From RU20A sp042610495 (GTDB lineage Bacteria > Pseudomonadota > Alphaproteobacteria > Rhizobiales > Rhizobiaceae), in NCBI RefSeq assembly GCF_042610495.1, contig NZ_JBHGAP010000001.1, positions 1,178,001-1,242,000 on the forward strand: a stretch of DNA of 64,000 nucleotides, in the 5' to 3' direction. Below are positions 27,881 through 36,145 of the stretch, piece after piece. Made by a program: the position numbers and the translations under genes. How positions within the stretch are numbered: position 1 is the first letter of the stretch; the number at the start of each line of letters is the position of its first letter. The notes under the pieces are model-generated. The model had not been told where the DNA came from and did no database searches. It worked only from the letters and a program-made list of their open reading frames with translations.

Positions 27881-28645
27881 TTAGGTGAGGTCTGCCAGGC
27901 TCTGGCCCAGCAGCCCCGTCAGAAAGTCGGCCACGACCCTGGCACCGCTTTCCGTTCGTATGAGATCGTTTCGCACCTCGATCATGACATTGGCCAGATC
28001 GTTTTTCAGCCCGTGCTGGATCAGTGTGTGTGTGACGCCGTCCGTCGGCCCGTATGGCTCGTTGCGCCGCACGATATAGGCCGCGCCCGCCCCCTCCGCA
28101 GCCTTCAGCATCCGGTCGGCCAGACGGCTGTCGGCGTCATGCAGGATACCGATTTCCACAGTTCGATAGCGGCCGAAATAAACCGGCGTAAAGCTGTGAA
28201 CGGTCACCAGAACGGGTCTGCGCCCCGCTTCCAGACGCCCGCGGATGAGGTCGCGCAGTCCACCGGCAAAGGGCAGGTAGATCTCCTCGATCCGGGCCTG
28301 CCGGGCTTCTGCCGAAAGGGCGCGATTGCCGGGAATGTCGTAGATCTCGCTCACGACAGGCATGGCGCCCTCAGCCTCGGGCGGCCTGTTGCAGTCATAG
28401 GCAAGACGCGAAAAGCGCTGATGGATAAGCGTCGCGTCTAGGGAAGACGCGACGAAGCGCGCCACATCCAGCGCGCCGGGATCCCAGGCGATATGGCTCT
28501 GCAGCGCCTCGTCCGAAAGACCGAGCGTGCCGAGAGCGGCGGGCAGCACGCGCGACGCATGCTCGCAGACGACGATGACGTCGCCGCGCGCGCCGACGTT
28601 CTCGATAGCGACCGCAGGCCCTTCGTTGTCCGTCAGAAGTCGCAT
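27881..28645 (-). CDS. N-formylglutamate amidohydrolase-like enzyme
   Basis: A 254-residue FGase-family metallohydrolase. Visible family residues: VVCEHASRVLP at the N-terminus (Glu-His), HIAWDPGALDVAR, CNRPP, VTVHSFTPVY and a late VMIEVRNDLI with Glu. The family hydrolyses N-formyl- or N-acyl-type glutamate amides; the best-known role is the last step of one histidine pathway. Here, beside a gamma-glutamyl ligase and a permease, hydrolysis of a gamma-glutamyl or acyl amide is equally possible. It is the first gene of the probable minus-strand operon and is divergent from the RpiR regulator, with a shared 170-base promoter region. Confidence 0.85.
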   Translation of the reverse strand: MRLLTDNEGPAVAIENVGARGDVIVVCEHASRVLPAALGTLGLSDEALQSHIAWDPGALDVARFVASSLDATLIHQRFSRLAYDCNRPPEAEGAMPVVSEIYDIPGNRALSAEARQARIEEIYLPFAGGLRDLIRGRLEAGRRPVLVTVHSFTPVYFGRYRTVEIGILHDADSRLADRMLKAAEGAGAAYIVRRNEPYGPTDGVTHTLIQHGLKNDLANVMIEVRNDLIRTESGARVVADFLTGLLGQSLADLT

Positions 28646-28756
28646 CGCAAACCGGCTCCCCTTCCGTGTTCACTCTGAAAAGAATTCTTCACAGATTCGT
28701 GTCTGTCAACCGAAATCCTGAAACGATCTCTTCAAGCACGGGGGGATTGACTTGAA

Positions 28757-28785
28757 TTGTGACAGCGCGGATTAATCTGTCACAA
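28757..28785. promoter_or_regulatory. Perfect inverted repeat in the divergent promoter (RpiR operator candidate)
   Basis: TTGTGACAG and CTGTCACAA are perfect 9-base arms separated by 11 bases. The repeat overlaps a plausible rightward promoter (TTGACT at 28747-28752, then GATTAA after 17 bases) and lies about 30 bases before the GTG of the RpiR gene. A second, shorter repeat ACAGA-TTCGTG-TCTGT is at 28691-28706 near the FGase start. Confidence 0.6.
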
Positions 28786-28817
28786 AGCCAGCAAAGACCG
28801 GCATCAGGGGGAAAAAC

Positions 28818-29738
28818 GTGACCGCAACGGCCACCAGTATGACGGTGTCGGACGTGATTCATGCGCGGTTTGACGCGCTGACGCGCGCCGAGCGGCAACT
28901 GGCCGAAACACTGCTCGACAACTACCCGGTCTCGGGTCTCGGCAGCATCACCACGGTTGCCGAAAACGCGCGGGTCTCCACGCCAACGGTGGCCCGGATG
29001 GTGCAGAAGCTCGGTTTTCGCGGCTTTCCCGATTTTCAGGCGCGCCTTCACCAGGAACTCGAAGCGACGATTTCGAACCCGATCGCCAAGCATGACCGGT
29101 GGGCGTCCAATGCCCCGGGCACCCATGTGCTCAATCGCTTTGCCGATGCCGTGATGGCCAATATGCGGGAGACGCTGGGCCAGATCGATCCCGCCGACTT
29201 TGACGCCGCAACGGCCCTTTTGGCCGACCGCTCGCGTCAGGTCTTCATCGTCGGCGGCCGCATCACGCACGCGCTGGCGCAATATCTCTTCACGCATCTC
29301 CAGGTGGTTCGCCAGAAGGTGACCCACCTCGCCAACTCGCCGAGCGCCTGGCCGCATACCATCATCGACATGCGCCCCGGCGATGTGCTCGTGATCTTCG
29401 ATATCAGGCGCTACGAGCAGGAGATGGAGACCTTTGCCCGCATCGCCAGGGCGCGCGGCGTGGAGATCGTGCTCTTCACCGACCGCTGGGCCTCCCCGAT
29501 TGCCAAGATCGCTGCCTTCAGCTTCCGCGTGCACATCGAAGTGCCATCGGCCTGGGACAGTTCTGTCGTCAGCCTCTTCATCGTCGAGGCGCTGATCGAG
29601 GCGGTGCAGAGCGCAACCTGGGACGAAACACGCGAGCGCATGAAGGGGCTGGAGGAACTCTTCGAGGCGAGCCGCCTGTTCCGCAAACCGCGCCCGGAGG
29701 CCGCTCCGCCGGACCTTAGAGGTCCGGCACGAACCTGA
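28818..29738 (+). CDS. RpiR/MurR-family regulator (HTH plus SIS domain)
   Basis: A 306-residue regulator with an N-terminal RpiR helix-turn-helix (about 8-85; VSTPTVARMVQKLGFRGFP is the recognition helix region) and a C-terminal SIS sugar-isomerase-like ligand domain (about 125-260; RQVFIVGGRITHALAQYLF). Such proteins sense phosphosugars or other small ligands and usually control adjacent genes. The start is GTG with GGGGGA upstream. It faces the FGase/permease/ligase genes and precedes the ABC importer operon by about 80 bases on the same strand, so it may control either or both. Confidence 0.88.
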   Translation: MTATATSMTVSDVIHARFDALTRAERQLAETLLDNYPVSGLGSITTVAENARVSTPTVARMVQKLGFRGFPDFQARLHQELEATISNPIAKHDRWASNAPGTHVLNRFADAVMANMRETLGQIDPADFDAATALLADRSRQVFIVGGRITHALAQYLFTHLQVVRQKVTHLANSPSAWPHTIIDMRPGDVLVIFDIRRYEQEMETFARIARARGVEIVLFTDRWASPIAKIAAFSFRVHIEVPSAWDSSVVSLFIVEALIEAVQSATWDETRERMKGLEELFEASRLFRKPRPEAAPPDLRGPART

Positions 29739-29821
29739 AAAAGCCTGTCATATCGCCTTCATACAGCCTCACTATCAGCAATCCGAACCTGTCAACGGGC
29801 ATTAAAAAGGGAGAACCCGAA

Positions 29822-30925
29822 ATGTCGAACATCCGCCGCCTGCTCTCGCTGTCGACCGCCATGGTCGTGGCAAGCTCTGCCATCGCTTTCGCCGAGCCGA
29901 GCGCCGAACTGATCGAGGCTGCCAAGAAGGAAGGCATGCTGACCACCATCGCCCTGCCCCACGACTGGTGCGGCTACGGCGACGTCATCGCCTCCTTCAA
30001 GGCCAAGTATCCGGAAATCCAGGTCAACGAACTGAACCCGGATGCCGGCTCGGCCGACGAAGTCGAAGCCGTCAAGGCCAACAAGGACAACAAGGGCCCG
30101 CAGGCTCCCGACGTCGTCGACGTCGGTCTCGCCTTCGGCCCGCAGATGAAGGCTGAAGGCCTGCTGCAGCCCTACAAGGTCTCGACCTGGGACGAGATCC
30201 CGGACAGCATCAAGGATGCCGAAGGCTACTGGTACGGCGACTATTACGGCGTCATGTCCTTCATCGTGAACAAGGACCTCGTCGCCAACACGCCGAAGGA
30301 CTGGGCCGACCTGCTGAAGCCGGAATACTCCGGCCAGGTCGCTCTCGCAGGCCCGCCACTGACATCCAACCAGGCCATCCTCGGCGTTCTCGCCGCCGGC
30401 CTCGGCAAGGGTGCGAAGGCTGGCAAGGACGCCGGCGAAGCCGGTCTCGCCTACTTTGCCGAACTGAACAAGGCCGGCAACTTCGTTCCGACCGTGGGCA
30501 AGGCCGGTACGCTGGCGCAGGGCTCCACGCCGATCATCATCGCGTGGGACTACAACGCGCTGTCCTGGGCCAAGACGCTGAACGGCAACCCGCCGACGGA
30601 AGTCGTCGTTCCCGCCACCGGCGTTCTGGCCGGCGTCTACGTGCAGGGCATCTCCGCCTACGCCCCGCATCCGAACGCTGCCAAGCTCTGGATGGAACAC
30701 CTCTATTCGGACGAAGGTCAGCTCGGTTGGCTGAAGGGCTTCTGCCACCCGGCCCGCTTCAACGCCATGGTCAAGGCCGGCAAGGTTCCGCAGGAACTCA
30801 TCGACGCCCTGCCGCCGGCTGCATCCTATGAAAAGGCCTACTTCCCGACACTCGAGGAAGTGGATGCCAACAAAGCTGCCGTCACCGGCGGCTGGGACAA
30901 GACGGTGGGCGCCAACGTCCAGTAA
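29822..30925 (+). CDS. ABC transporter periplasmic binding protein (PotD/AfuA-like)
   Basis: A 367-residue solute-binding protein with a Sec signal peptide (about 1-24, cut after AIAFA). The mature protein begins with a helix, followed by LTTIALPHDWCGYGDVIASF. Family 1 type-II binding protein features include the hinge region PDVVDVGLAFG and YYGVMSFIVNKDL. The group binds spermidine/putrescine, iron or small organic solutes. It leads a four-gene operon with two permeases and an ATPase and is separated from them by a strong hairpin, which usually keeps the binding protein's mRNA in excess. A polyamine or amine substrate would fit the neighbouring gamma-glutamyl ligase, but this is inference. 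Confidence 0.88.
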   Translation: MSNIRRLLSLSTAMVVASSAIAFAEPSAELIEAAKKEGMLTTIALPHDWCGYGDVIASFKAKYPEIQVNELNPDAGSADEVEAVKANKDNKGPQAPDVVDVGLAFGPQMKAEGLLQPYKVSTWDEIPDSIKDAEGYWYGDYYGVMSFIVNKDLVANTPKDWADLLKPEYSGQVALAGPPLTSNQAILGVLAAGLGKGAKAGKDAGEAGLAYFAELNKAGNFVPTVGKAGTLAQGSTPIIIAWDYNALSWAKTLNGNPPTEVVVPATGVLAGVYVQGISAYAPHPNAAKLWMEHLYSDEGQLGWLKGFCHPARFNAMVKAGKVPQELIDALPPAASYEKAYFPTLEEVDANKAAVTGGWDKTVGANVQ

Positions 30926-30936
30926 GCCTTCCTAAA

Positions 30937-30964
30937 AACCGCCCCGGCCCCGGCCGGGGCGGTT
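30937..30964 (+). terminator. Hairpin between binding protein and permease genes
   Basis: AACCGCCCCGGCC and GGCCGGGGCGGTT can form a 13-base-pair stem directly after the binding-protein stop. There is no T-run, so it is more likely a partial terminator or mRNA-stabilising structure. A second perfect repeat, GCCGTCTG-TCA-CAGACGGC, is at 31005-31023. Confidence 0.6.
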
Positions 30965-31077
30965 CTGCATTGAAAGTGTCGCATAAGGGCCGGTTGTTCT
31001 GGGCGCCGTCTGTCACAGACGGCGACAAGCAAGAGACCGTTACGCGGTCCTCCCATCGGCAATCAAAGGTAAAAGGG

Positions 31078-31995
31078 ATGTCAGACAAACAAGCAGGCGC
31101 CATATTGCGCGGCGGACACCAGACCGACAATGAACCCGCTGTGCATCGTCCTCGTTTGCCGCTTGCCTGGATCGGCGTTGTCCCGTTTGCGCTTTTTTCG
31201 TTGCTGTTTCTCATTCTGCCGACGATGAAGATCGTCATTGGCGCCTTCCAAACCCCAGACGGCGGCCTGACCTTCGACAATATCAGGGGCCTTTTCACCG
31301 ACTCCATTCTGGCAGCCTACTGGATATCCATCCGCATTTCGGTTGCTTCAGCGGTGCTAGGCTGCCTCATTGGCTTTGGCATGGCTGCGGGTATCGTGCT
31401 GGGAGGGCTGCCGAAATCGCTGCGAAGCCCCCTGCTCACCTTTTCTGGTGTGGCATCAAATTTCGCCGGCGTGCCGCTCGCCTTCGCGTTTCTGGCCACG
31501 CTCGGACCAGCAGGCATCATCACCATTTTCCTTCGATCGCAGTTCGGTATCGATCTGCGTCTTCTTGGCTTCAATCTGATCTCCTTCTGGGGACTGACGA
31601 TCACCTACCTCTTCTTCCAGATCCCGCTGATGATCCTTATCATCACGCCCGCCTTGGATGGCTTGAAGAGAGAGTGGCGTGAAGCTTCCGAGATTCTCGG
31701 TGCCACAGGTGCGCAGTACTGGCGATATGTCGGCTTCCCGATTCTGTTGCCGTCGTTGCTTGGTACCTTTGCTCTGCTGTTTGCCAACGCGTTCGGCGCC
31801 GTCGCAACGGCCATTGCATTGACCGGTTCCTCGCTGAACATCGCGCCCATCCTGCTCTACGCGCAGATCCGCGGCGACGTGCTCGGAAATCCCAACCTCG
31901 GCTATGCGCTGGCCTTCGGCATGATCGTCGTCACCGGCATTGCCAATGCGCTCTACATCTGGCTGCGCGCCCGCAGCGAAAGGTGGCTGAAATGA
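31078..31995 (+). CDS. ABC transporter permease, PotB/AfuB-like
   Basis: A 305-residue inner-membrane permease with six helices and a BPD_transp_1 domain. The EAA loop that contacts the ATPase is seen in REASEILGATGAQYWRYV. ATG at 31078 is preceded by AAAGGTAAAAGGG. The codons are noticeably less G+C-biased than in its neighbours (TTG, CTA, AGA and AGAG runs), unlike the second permease, which may mean a different history for this segment. Its TGA overlaps the next start by four bases (ATGA). Confidence 0.88.
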   Translation: MSDKQAGAILRGGHQTDNEPAVHRPRLPLAWIGVVPFALFSLLFLILPTMKIVIGAFQTPDGGLTFDNIRGLFTDSILAAYWISIRISVASAVLGCLIGFGMAAGIVLGGLPKSLRSPLLTFSGVASNFAGVPLAFAFLATLGPAGIITIFLRSQFGIDLRLLGFNLISFWGLTITYLFFQIPLMILIITPALDGLKREWREASEILGATGAQYWRYVGFPILLPSLLGTFALLFANAFGAVATAIALTGSSLNIAPILLYAQIRGDVLGNPNLGYALAFGMIVVTGIANALYIWLRARSERWLK

Positions 31996-32774
31996 AGCGG
32001 TTCTTCGCCTGGGGCGCCCTGATCTTCGGGCTGCTCTATTTCTTCCTGCCGCTGATCGGCATGACCAACTTTTCGCTGAAGATGCGTCGCGGCGTCTATT
32101 CCTTCGATGCCTATGCGGTGGTGTTGAACGACCCCAACTTCCAGGCCACCTTCAGCTATTCCGTGATCATGGCCGTCGTCACCATCATCTTCGGTGTCGT
32201 CCTCGTGGTGCCGACCGCCTACTGGGTGCGCCTCAAGCTGCCGGGCCTGCGCCCCTATATCGAGTTCGTGACACTGCTTCCCCTGGTCATCCCGGCCATC
32301 GTCATCGTCTTTGGCTATATCCGCCTCTACAACACGTCGAGCTGGCTGCCGCTGACGGGGACCTCCATGGGCACCAACATCCTGCTGATGTTCGGCTATA
32401 CGACGCTCGCCCTGCCCTACATGTACCGCGCCGTCGATACCGGCCTGCGCACCATCGACGTGGCGACGCTGACGGAAGCGGCCCAGAGTCTCGGTGCCGG
32501 CTGGACGACCATTCTCGGCCGCATCATCCTGCCGAACGTGCTGGTCGCCGTGCTCTCCGGCGCCTTTCTCACCTTCGCCATCGTGCTCGGCGAATTCACC
32601 ATGGCCGCACTTTTGAACCGGCCTGCATTCGGACCCTACATGCAGCTGCTGGGCGCCAACCGCGCCTACGAGCCGGCCGCACTCGCCGTGATCGCCTTCG
32701 CCATCACCTGGGGATGCCTCGGCCTGATCCAGCTCGTCTCCCGACTGCAGAAAAGCGCCCCTCCCAAGGCCTAA
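31992..32774 (+). CDS. ABC transporter permease, PotC-like
   Basis: A 260-residue six-helix permease; the EAA loop is LTEAAQSLGAGWTTILGRI. It overlaps the upstream permease by ATGA, so the ATG at 31992 is preferred over an in-frame GTG nine bases earlier. With the other permease it forms the heterodimeric membrane channel of the importer. The ATPase gene follows after nine bases. Confidence 0.9.
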   Translation: MKRFFAWGALIFGLLYFFLPLIGMTNFSLKMRRGVYSFDAYAVVLNDPNFQATFSYSVIMAVVTIIFGVVLVVPTAYWVRLKLPGLRPYIEFVTLLPLVIPAIVIVFGYIRLYNTSSWLPLTGTSMGTNILLMFGYTTLALPYMYRAVDTGLRTIDVATLTEAAQSLGAGWTTILGRIILPNVLVAVLSGAFLTFAIVLGEFTMAALLNRPAFGPYMQLLGANRAYEPAALAVIAFAITWGCLGLIQLVSRLQKSAPPKA

Positions 32775-32783
32775 GGATATCCC

Positions 32784-33845
32784 ATGAGCTTCCTAACCCT
32801 CACCCGTCTCCAGAAGTCCTTCGGCCAGACCCGCGTCGTCCACGACTTCAACATGGCCATCGAAAAGGGCGAGTTCATCTCGTTTCTCGGCCCGTCGGGC
32901 TGCGGCAAGACCACGGTTCTGCGCATGATCGCCGGCTTTGAAACGCCGACCGGCGGTTCGATCACCATCAACGGCAAGGACCAGACGTCGCTGCGCCCCA
33001 ACCAGCGCAATATCGGCATGGTGTTCCAGGCCTACGCACTCTTCCCGAACATGAACGTCTTCGACAATGTCGCCTTCGGCCTGAAGGTCGCGGGACGGCC
33101 CAAGGCCGAGATCGAGGCACGGGTGAAGGAAATGCTCGACCTCATCCATCTCGGCCACCTCGCAGACCGCTATCCCTACCAGATGTCCGGCGGCCAGCAG
33201 CAGCGCGTGGCGCTCGCCCGCGCCCTTGCCCCCAAGCCGGAAGTGCTGCTGCTCGACGAGCCGCTCTCCGCCCTCGACGCCAAGATCCGCGTGTCGCTGC
33301 GTGAGGAAATCCGCCAGATCCAGCAGCGCCTCGGCATCACCACCGTCTTCGTCACCCACGACCAGGAAGAGGCCCTGTCGATTTCCGACCGCATCGTGGT
33401 CATGAATGCCGGCCGCGCGGACCAGATCGGCGCACCGTCCGAGATCTACAACCGCCCCGCCACCCGCTTCGTCGCGTCGTTCGTGGGAACGCTGAACCTC
33501 ATCGAAGCCAAGGTGATCGATCCCGCCGTCAACAGCGTCGAGATCGGCGGGCAGACCATCACGCTGCGCGAGCCGCTTGGCCCGGTCAAGGCGGGCGACA
33601 CCGTCTCGCTGGCGCTGCGCCCGGAAGCCGGTTCGATTGCCGAGGGCGCCAAGGGTGATACGGCGCTGACCGGCGAGGTCGTCTCCACCAATTTCCTCGG
33701 CTCGGTCATCCGCAGCCGTATGCAGGTCGGCGCCAGCGTGATCTCCTTCGACATGTTCAACGCGCCCGGCCTTGCCGTGCCGCAGGTTGGCGAAACCGCG
33801 ACGCTGCGATTCACCGCAAGCGATCTGCTGGTCATCCGCGACTGA
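32784..33845 (+). CDS. ABC transporter ATPase, PotA/AfuC-like
   Basis: A 353-residue ATPase with all canonical motifs: Walker A GPSGCGKTT, Q-loop VFQAYALFP, signature MSGGQQQRVALARAL, Walker B VLLLDEPLSALD, and switch His in FVTHDQEE. The C-terminal region from about residue 235 is a TOBE regulatory domain (LIEAKVIDPAVNSVE onward). It energises the importer of the preceding binding protein and permeases. A terminator candidate follows the stop. Confidence 0.92.
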   Translation: MSFLTLTRLQKSFGQTRVVHDFNMAIEKGEFISFLGPSGCGKTTVLRMIAGFETPTGGSITINGKDQTSLRPNQRNIGMVFQAYALFPNMNVFDNVAFGLKVAGRPKAEIEARVKEMLDLIHLGHLADRYPYQMSGGQQQRVALARALAPKPEVLLLDEPLSALDAKIRVSLREEIRQIQQRLGITTVFVTHDQEEALSISDRIVVMNAGRADQIGAPSEIYNRPATRFVASFVGTLNLIEAKVIDPAVNSVEIGGQTITLREPLGPVKAGDTVSLALRPEAGSIAEGAKGDTALTGEVVSTNFLGSVIRSRMQVGASVISFDMFNAPGLAVPQVGETATLRFTASDLLVIRD

Positions 33846-33851
33846 GGATGT

Positions 33852-33882
33852 TTTTGCGCCACCGCCCGCGGGCGGCGCAAAA
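33852..33882 (+). terminator. Terminator candidate of the ABC importer operon
   Basis: TTTTGCG pairs with CGCAAAA around an inner CCGCCC/GGGCGG stem; three unpaired bases (CCA) interrupt the left arm. It starts 6 bases after the ATPase stop. The T-run after it is poor, so efficiency is uncertain. Confidence 0.45.
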
Positions 33883-33953
33883 TTCTGTCGCGAATTCCTG
33901 CTGCAATGCCGCATCGGCATTTGCTTCCATCGATTTTCCCTCTTAAGATCATG

Positions 33954-34111
33954 GCGTTCTCAGGGCGGGGCGGAATTCCCCACCGGCGGTATCGGGCGGC
34001 CTTCGGTCTGCCCGGAGCCCGCGAGCGCCGCTGGCTTTCCAGGCCAGCGGGTCAGCAGATCCGGTGCGATGCCGGAGCCGACGGTTAATAGTCCGGATGA
34101 AAGAGGACAGC
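33954..34111 (+). ncRNA. FMN riboswitch (RFN element)
   Basis: The conserved RFN core is easily read: CAGGGCGGGGCGGAATTCCC, CACCGGCGGTATC, AGCCCGCGAGCG, GGTCAGCAGATCCGGTG, CCGGAGCCGACGGTTAATAG and GTCCGGATGAAAGAGGACAG, in the correct order. It precedes ribH by about 120 bases. FMN binding normally stops transcription or hides the ribosome binding site. In Brucella and relatives this element controls ribH2, matching the gene that follows. Confidence 0.95.
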
Positions 34112-34233
34112 ATGGTGACGTGAGCGAACTGGCCCTGACGGGCCAGCGCGTCGTGCCATGATGTTCGCCCAGGGTCCCAGTCGCCGGTCAAAAGCCGGCT
34201 GCGTCAACGGCAAACCCTGAAAGGCCACTTGAA

Positions 34234-34707
34234 ATGACCATTCTCTCCAATCCCTCCACCAAGATCGCCATCGTCCGCGCCCGCTGGCACACGGGCATCG
34301 TCGACCGCGCCGTCGACAGCTTCGTCGCCGAATGGAAGGCGCTCGGCGGCAACGAGGCCGACGTGAAGATCTTCGACGTGCCCGGCGCGCTCGAAATCCC
34401 CCTGCACGCCCAGACCCTCGCCCGCACCGGCCGCTTCTCCGCCGTGCTCGGCGTTGCCTTCGTCGTCGACGGCGGCATCTACCGCCATGATTTCGTCGCC
34501 GGCACCGTGCTCGACGGCCTGATGCGCGTGCAGCTCGACACGAACGTGCCGGTGCTCTCGGCAGTGCTCACCCCCCACAATTTCCAGGAGTCGGAAGCCC
34601 ATATCCGCTTCTTCGAGGACCACTTCGTCATCAAGGGCCAGGAAGCCGCGCGCGCCGCCTCGCAGATCCTGCAGGCCCGCGCCAACCTTGCGCTTGCCCA
34701 CGTCTGA
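34234..34707 (+). CDS. ribH2: 6,7-dimethyl-8-ribityllumazine synthase, type II (RibH2)
   Basis: This cytosolic enzyme condenses 5-amino-6-ribitylamino-uracil with 3,4-dihydroxy-2-butanone 4-phosphate in riboflavin synthesis. The 157 residues are closest in pattern to Brucella lumazine synthase type II: RARWHTGIVDRAVDSFVAEW, FDVPGALEIPLHAQTLARTG, GGIYRHDFVA and LTPHNF. That group forms decamers rather than icosahedra. RibH2 is an additional copy separate from the main rib operon and is usually expressed when flavin runs short, in line with the riboswitch upstream. AAAGG precedes the ATG. It is monocistronic with a strong terminator. Confidence 0.93.
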   Translation: MTILSNPSTKIAIVRARWHTGIVDRAVDSFVAEWKALGGNEADVKIFDVPGALEIPLHAQTLARTGRFSAVLGVAFVVDGGIYRHDFVAGTVLDGLMRVQLDTNVPVLSAVLTPHNFQESEAHIRFFEDHFVIKGQEAARAASQILQARANLALAHV

Positions 34708-34735
34708 TCAGAACGACCCTGCCGCTCAAACGACG

Positions 34736-34762
34736 ACGCCCGGCATCGCTGCCGGGCGTTTT
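34736..34762 (+). terminator. Intrinsic terminator of ribH2
   Basis: ACGCCCGGCA and TGCCGGGCGT form a 10-base-pair stem with a TCGC loop, followed immediately by T residues. It begins 29 bases after the ribH2 stop. Confidence 0.85.
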
Positions 34763-34896
34763 CCGTTGGCCATTCGGGAGGATCGGAGGGCAAACGGGAA
34801 TTCTGGGACACGCCGGGGGCTGACTCGTCGGCGGTTGCGGTCCGGCGCGGCGCGCGACCCGAAGGCCACTGCGCCGCGCCCGTCCTGGGAGATGGC

Positions 34897-35340
34897 TTAT
34901 GCTGACTTGCCGGCATCCAGCCGGTTGATGGCATCGACATTGCCGGCCGAAGAGCCCTGAGGATCGAATTCCGACTCCAGCCACTTGTCCACGATCGCCT
35001 TGGCAAGCTCGGGCCCGATCACGCGCGCACCCATGGTGATGATCTGCGCGTTGTTGGACTTGGCAGCCCGCTCGGCCGAATAGGTGTCATGCGTCAGAGC
35101 CGCGCGAATGCCCGGTACCTTGTTGGCGGAAATGCATACGCCGATGCCCGTCCCGCAGATCAGGATGCCGCGTTCGTTTTCGCCCGACACGATCGTGTCG
35201 GCCAGCCCCTTGGAGAGATCGGCATAAAAGCCGGACTGGCTCAGGTTCTTCACCTCGAGCCCCGCCTTGGTGGCGAGATGGGCTTCGATGATGTCGAGAA
35301 GCGGCTTGCCGGCGCTGTCGGCTCCGATGGCGATTTTCAT
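34897..35340 (-). CDS. eryI: RpiB-family isomerase EryI (D-erythrose-4-phosphate-forming)
   Basis: A 147-residue RpiB/LacAB-family sugar-phosphate isomerase. The catalytic Cys is in ILICGTGIGVCISANKVPGI. The N-terminal motif reads GADSAG where ribose-5-phosphate isomerases have a DHxG pattern; Ser in place of His is what I recall in the tetrose-phosphate enzymes EryI/DerI. The C-terminal SAGNVDAINRLD also resembles EryI. It would make D-erythrose 4-phosphate, which enters the pentose phosphate pathway, as the last step of tetritol breakdown. It is last in the eryR-eryH-eryI operon, 37 bases after eryH. The alternative is a housekeeping ribose-phosphate isomerase. Confidence 0.85.
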   Translation of the reverse strand: MKIAIGADSAGKPLLDIIEAHLATKAGLEVKNLSQSGFYADLSKGLADTIVSGENERGILICGTGIGVCISANKVPGIRAALTHDTYSAERAAKSNNAQIITMGARVIGPELAKAIVDKWLESEFDPQGSSAGNVDAINRLDAGKSA

Positions 35341-35377
35341 GGCTGTTTCCTTCCTGTTTTGTTGTTGCGGCGCCGTC

Positions 35378-36145
35378 TCAGAGAGCGGCCGCGCATCTGT
35401 CGAGAATGTCGAGATAGCCGGCCACGTCCAGCGCCGATCGGCCGATGAAGAGGCCGTCGATATGCGGGCAGCCGATCAGTTCGGCTGCGTTGCCGGGATT
35501 GACGCTGCCGCCGTAGAGCACCGGGATGCGCCGCCCGAGAACGGCCTCCGCCACATCCGCGATCTTCGCATGCCGCTCGTCGGCATAGTCGGACGTCGCG
35601 GGAATACCGTTCACACCGATTGCCCAGACCGGCTCGTAGGCGAGCAGGATGGACTTCGTCTTTGCGTCGGCATCGAGGAAGGCGAACGCGCCTTCCACCT
35701 GCCGCTTCAGCACCGCATCCGCCTCGCCTGCCTGCCGCTCGGCCAGCGTCTCGCCGATGCAGACCAGCGGCACCAACCCGTGGCGTACCGCCGCTGCCGT
35801 CTTCCTTCCGACGCCCTCGTCCGTCTCGTTGAAGAACTCGCGCCGCTCGCTATGGCCGAGTTCCACGAGATCGAGATTGCAGTCCTTCAGCATCACCGGC
35901 GAGACCTCGCCCGTCCAGGCGCCCTCATCGTCCCAATGCATGTTCTGCGCACCGACCTTGACGCTCGTTCCGGCCAGCCGCTCCTTCACCTGCCGGCAGG
36001 CGGTAAACGACGGGATGATGAAGCGCTGGATGCGCGCGTCACGCCCGCCATCCGCCGCCGCCAGCCCGTCGGCATAGGCCAGCGCCTCCGCCAGCGTCTT
36101 GTTCATTTTCCAGCTCGTGCCGACCCACAGCCCGTCCTTGCTCAT
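35378..36145 (-). CDS. eryH: Triose-phosphate-isomerase-family enzyme EryH
   Basis: A 255-residue TIM barrel with triose-phosphate isomerase residues: NKT at the N-terminus (WKMNKTLAEA), electrophilic His in GHSERREFF, catalytic Glu in AYEPVWAIG and phosphate loop YGGSVNPGN. Its place between eryR and eryI matches the eryR-tpiB-rpiB operon of rhizobia and Brucella, where the enzyme isomerises a tetrulose phosphate rather than triose phosphate. It could also act on triose phosphates arising from the aldolase at 39448. ATG overlaps the eryR stop (ATGA). Confidence 0.87.
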   Translation of the reverse strand: MSKDGLWVGTSWKMNKTLAEALAYADGLAAADGGRDARIQRFIIPSFTACRQVKERLAGTSVKVGAQNMHWDDEGAWTGEVSPVMLKDCNLDLVELGHSERREFFNETDEGVGRKTAAAVRHGLVPLVCIGETLAERQAGEADAVLKRQVEGAFAFLDADAKTKSILLAYEPVWAIGVNGIPATSDYADERHAKIADVAEAVLGRRIPVLYGGSVNPGNAAELIGCPHIDGLFIGRSALDVAGYLDILDRCAAAL

